From: Exobacillus caeni
GTDB taxonomy: Bacteria > Bacillota > Bacilli > Bacillales > Guptibacillaceae
DNA: 64,000 nt
Direction: 5' to 3'
Assembly (NCBI RefSeq): GCF_005747095.1
Contig: NZ_SWLG01000019.1
Location: forward strand, 1-64,000
The position numbers and the translations under genes are program-made. The notes under the pieces were generated by a model that ran no database searches, was not told the origin of the DNA, and saw only the letters and a program-made list of their open reading frames with translations. This document shows, piece by piece, positions 62,930-64,000 of the stretch (positions within the stretch are counted from its first letter, which is position 1; each line of letters starts with the position of its first letter).

Positions 62930-64000
62930 ATGAAAGCTATTCTACTGAGGATTCTGCTAGCATCTGTACTAGTTGTTCCTGTGTTCAATCCTTCCGTCAC
63001 AATGGCTGAATCATCTGTCGCAAATAAGACGGTAGATCAGAAAATGGTTAAACAGGCATTTGATCAATTAAAAGATACAAACAAGGATTCTTTATCAGTG
63101 GGGAAAATGAATGTGGATAAAGAAAAACTCCAAGAAAGTGCAAAAAAGGTTAAAGAGAACCAGAGAATAAGAACAGAAAAAGTAAAAAACCTCATTGAAA
63201 ATACCACTGACTTTAAAGGTTTTCGAGAAAAATATAAAAAGAAAGAAAAAGAAAAGGCATTTAATATTTCTAACATAGACCAAAAAGATGTCGATAATAG
63301 GCAGATTCTCATCAGGTTAAAAGACGGGCATGAGATAGATGTAAAGTCACTGGGACTAGAATCAATCCAGACATCAGCTATTATGAATGAAAAGGGATAC
63401 AGAATAGTAAAGGTTCCTGTGTCTAAAGACTATGATAATATTCTTACACAACTAAGAAACCATCAATCTATCATAGAGGCAAACCCTGACTATATTAATA
63501 AGACTGATTATGTTCCAACTGACCCCTATTACAGTAGCCAGTGGCATCTGAAAAAAATTAATATGCCTCAAGCATGGGATATTACTAAGGGCTCCTCAGA
63601 AGTTGTTGTTGCAGTGCTTGATAGCGGTGTAAATGCTTCTGTACCTGATCTGCAGGGAAGGGTTTTACCAGGTTATGACTTCGTGAATAACGATGCTGAT
63701 GCTGCCGATGATAATGGGCATGGTACGCATGTAGCGGGTATTATTGCAGCCAATACTAATAATATAGGTGTTACAGGTATTGATTTCAAAGCGAAAATTT
63801 TGCCTGTAAAAGTTGCAGATGCTGACGGGCGTATATCCTTATCTGATAGCATCAGTGGTATTTATTATGCGATTGATCAAGGGGCAGATATTATTAATAT
63901 GAGTTTTGGCGGGTATTATTATGACCCCGGGCGCGAGGACGCACTCTGGGAGGCATACAACAAAGGAATTGTTACTGTAGCGGCGGCAGGTAATGAAGGA
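62930..64000 (+). CDS. subtilisin-like serine protease, cut by window end
   Basis: The first 357 residues of an S8 protease; the 3' end lies outside the window. A signal peptide (about 1-27), a charged, helix-rich propeptide region (about 40-110), an inhibitor-like propeptide domain (about 120-190) and the start of the catalytic domain are visible. Asp231 lies in VAVLDSGVN and His264 in NGHGTHVAG; the catalytic Ser would come later. The gene follows AGGGGGAAAG and is probably a secreted, self-processing protease. No stop codon is present in frame up to the window end. Confidence 0.9.
   Translation, partial: MKAILLRILLASVLVVPVFNPSVTMAESSVANKTVDQKMVKQAFDQLKDTNKDSLSVGKMNVDKEKLQESAKKVKENQRIRTEKVKNLIENTTDFKGFREKYKKKEKEKAFNISNIDQKDVDNRQILIRLKDGHEIDVKSLGLESIQTSAIMNEKGYRIVKVPVSKDYDNILTQLRNHQSIIEANPDYINKTDYVPTDPYYSSQWHLKKINMPQAWDITKGSSEVVVAVLDSGVNASVPDLQGRVLPGYDFVNNDADAADDNGHGTHVAGIIAANTNNIGVTGIDFKAKILPVKVADADGRISLSDSISGIYYAIDQGADIINMSFGGYYYDPGREDALWEAYNKGIVTVAAAGNEG

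Overview
The window looks like chromosome from a low-to-moderate GC Gram-positive rod of the Bacillaceae (Bacillus/Fictibacillus-like). The basis is strong AGGAGG-type ribosome sites, frequent TTG/GTG starts, OpuA and GbsR-type osmoprotection genes, YfhO, CWB2 cell-wall proteins, lipobox lipoproteins and catabolite-type operators. The genus is an inference; no rRNA or marker gene is present.

Region 1 (about 0.2-12.7 kb) is visibly more AT-rich than the rest and holds two adjacent RiPP cassettes. The first (1010-7906) is a complete paeninodin-type lasso peptide cluster in the order C (macrolactam synthetase), A (precursor), K (HPr-kinase-like), B1 (PqqD-like), B2 (transglutaminase-like leader protease), N (nucleotidyltransferase) and D (ABC exporter). 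The second (8047-12698) has its own precursor, kinase, PqqD-like protein, exporter and nucleotidyltransferase. It has no synthetase and no B2; an S26B/SipW-like serine protease sits where B2 would be. Neither precursor (2962-3123, 8047-8223) resembles a large ORF, so both are easily missed.

Region 2 (13-26.8 kb) has a small acidic lipoprotein, a small unknown gene, the glycine betaine importer opuAA-AB-AC with a divergent GbsR/OpcR-type regulator, a DUF192 gene, and a nine-gene Tad/Flp pilus operon (pilin, prepilin peptidase, TadE-like and TadG-like pseudopilins, CpaB, CpaE, CpaF, TadB, TadC).

Region 3 (27-49.3 kb) encodes the cell surface and secreted factors: a 1820-residue GH13 amylase/pullulanase, two CWB2 proteins (one fused to a dimethylformamidase-like C-terminal domain), a 1653-residue nuclease/5'-nucleotidase, YfhO, a membrane-anchored beta-propeller protein and small secreted proteins. 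A 50-bp palindromic repeat family (seven complete copies and four partial ones) fills many intergenic gaps here, and its likely partner, a RAYT-type Y1 transposase, is bracketed by two of them.

Region 4 (49.4-59 kb) holds a GATase-like hydrolase and a catabolic locus under a GntR/FCD regulator: HMG-CoA-lyase-like enzyme, class III CoA transferase, LeuCD-type dehydratase, SSS symporter with small subunit, MFS transporter and flavin reductase. The enzyme set would convert citraconate/citramalate to acetyl-CoA and pyruvate; this is inference.

Region 5 (59-64 kb) has a symporter plus alpha/beta hydrolase pair, a decayed copy of the CWB2-dimethylformamidase gene, and a subtilisin-like protease cut by the window end.
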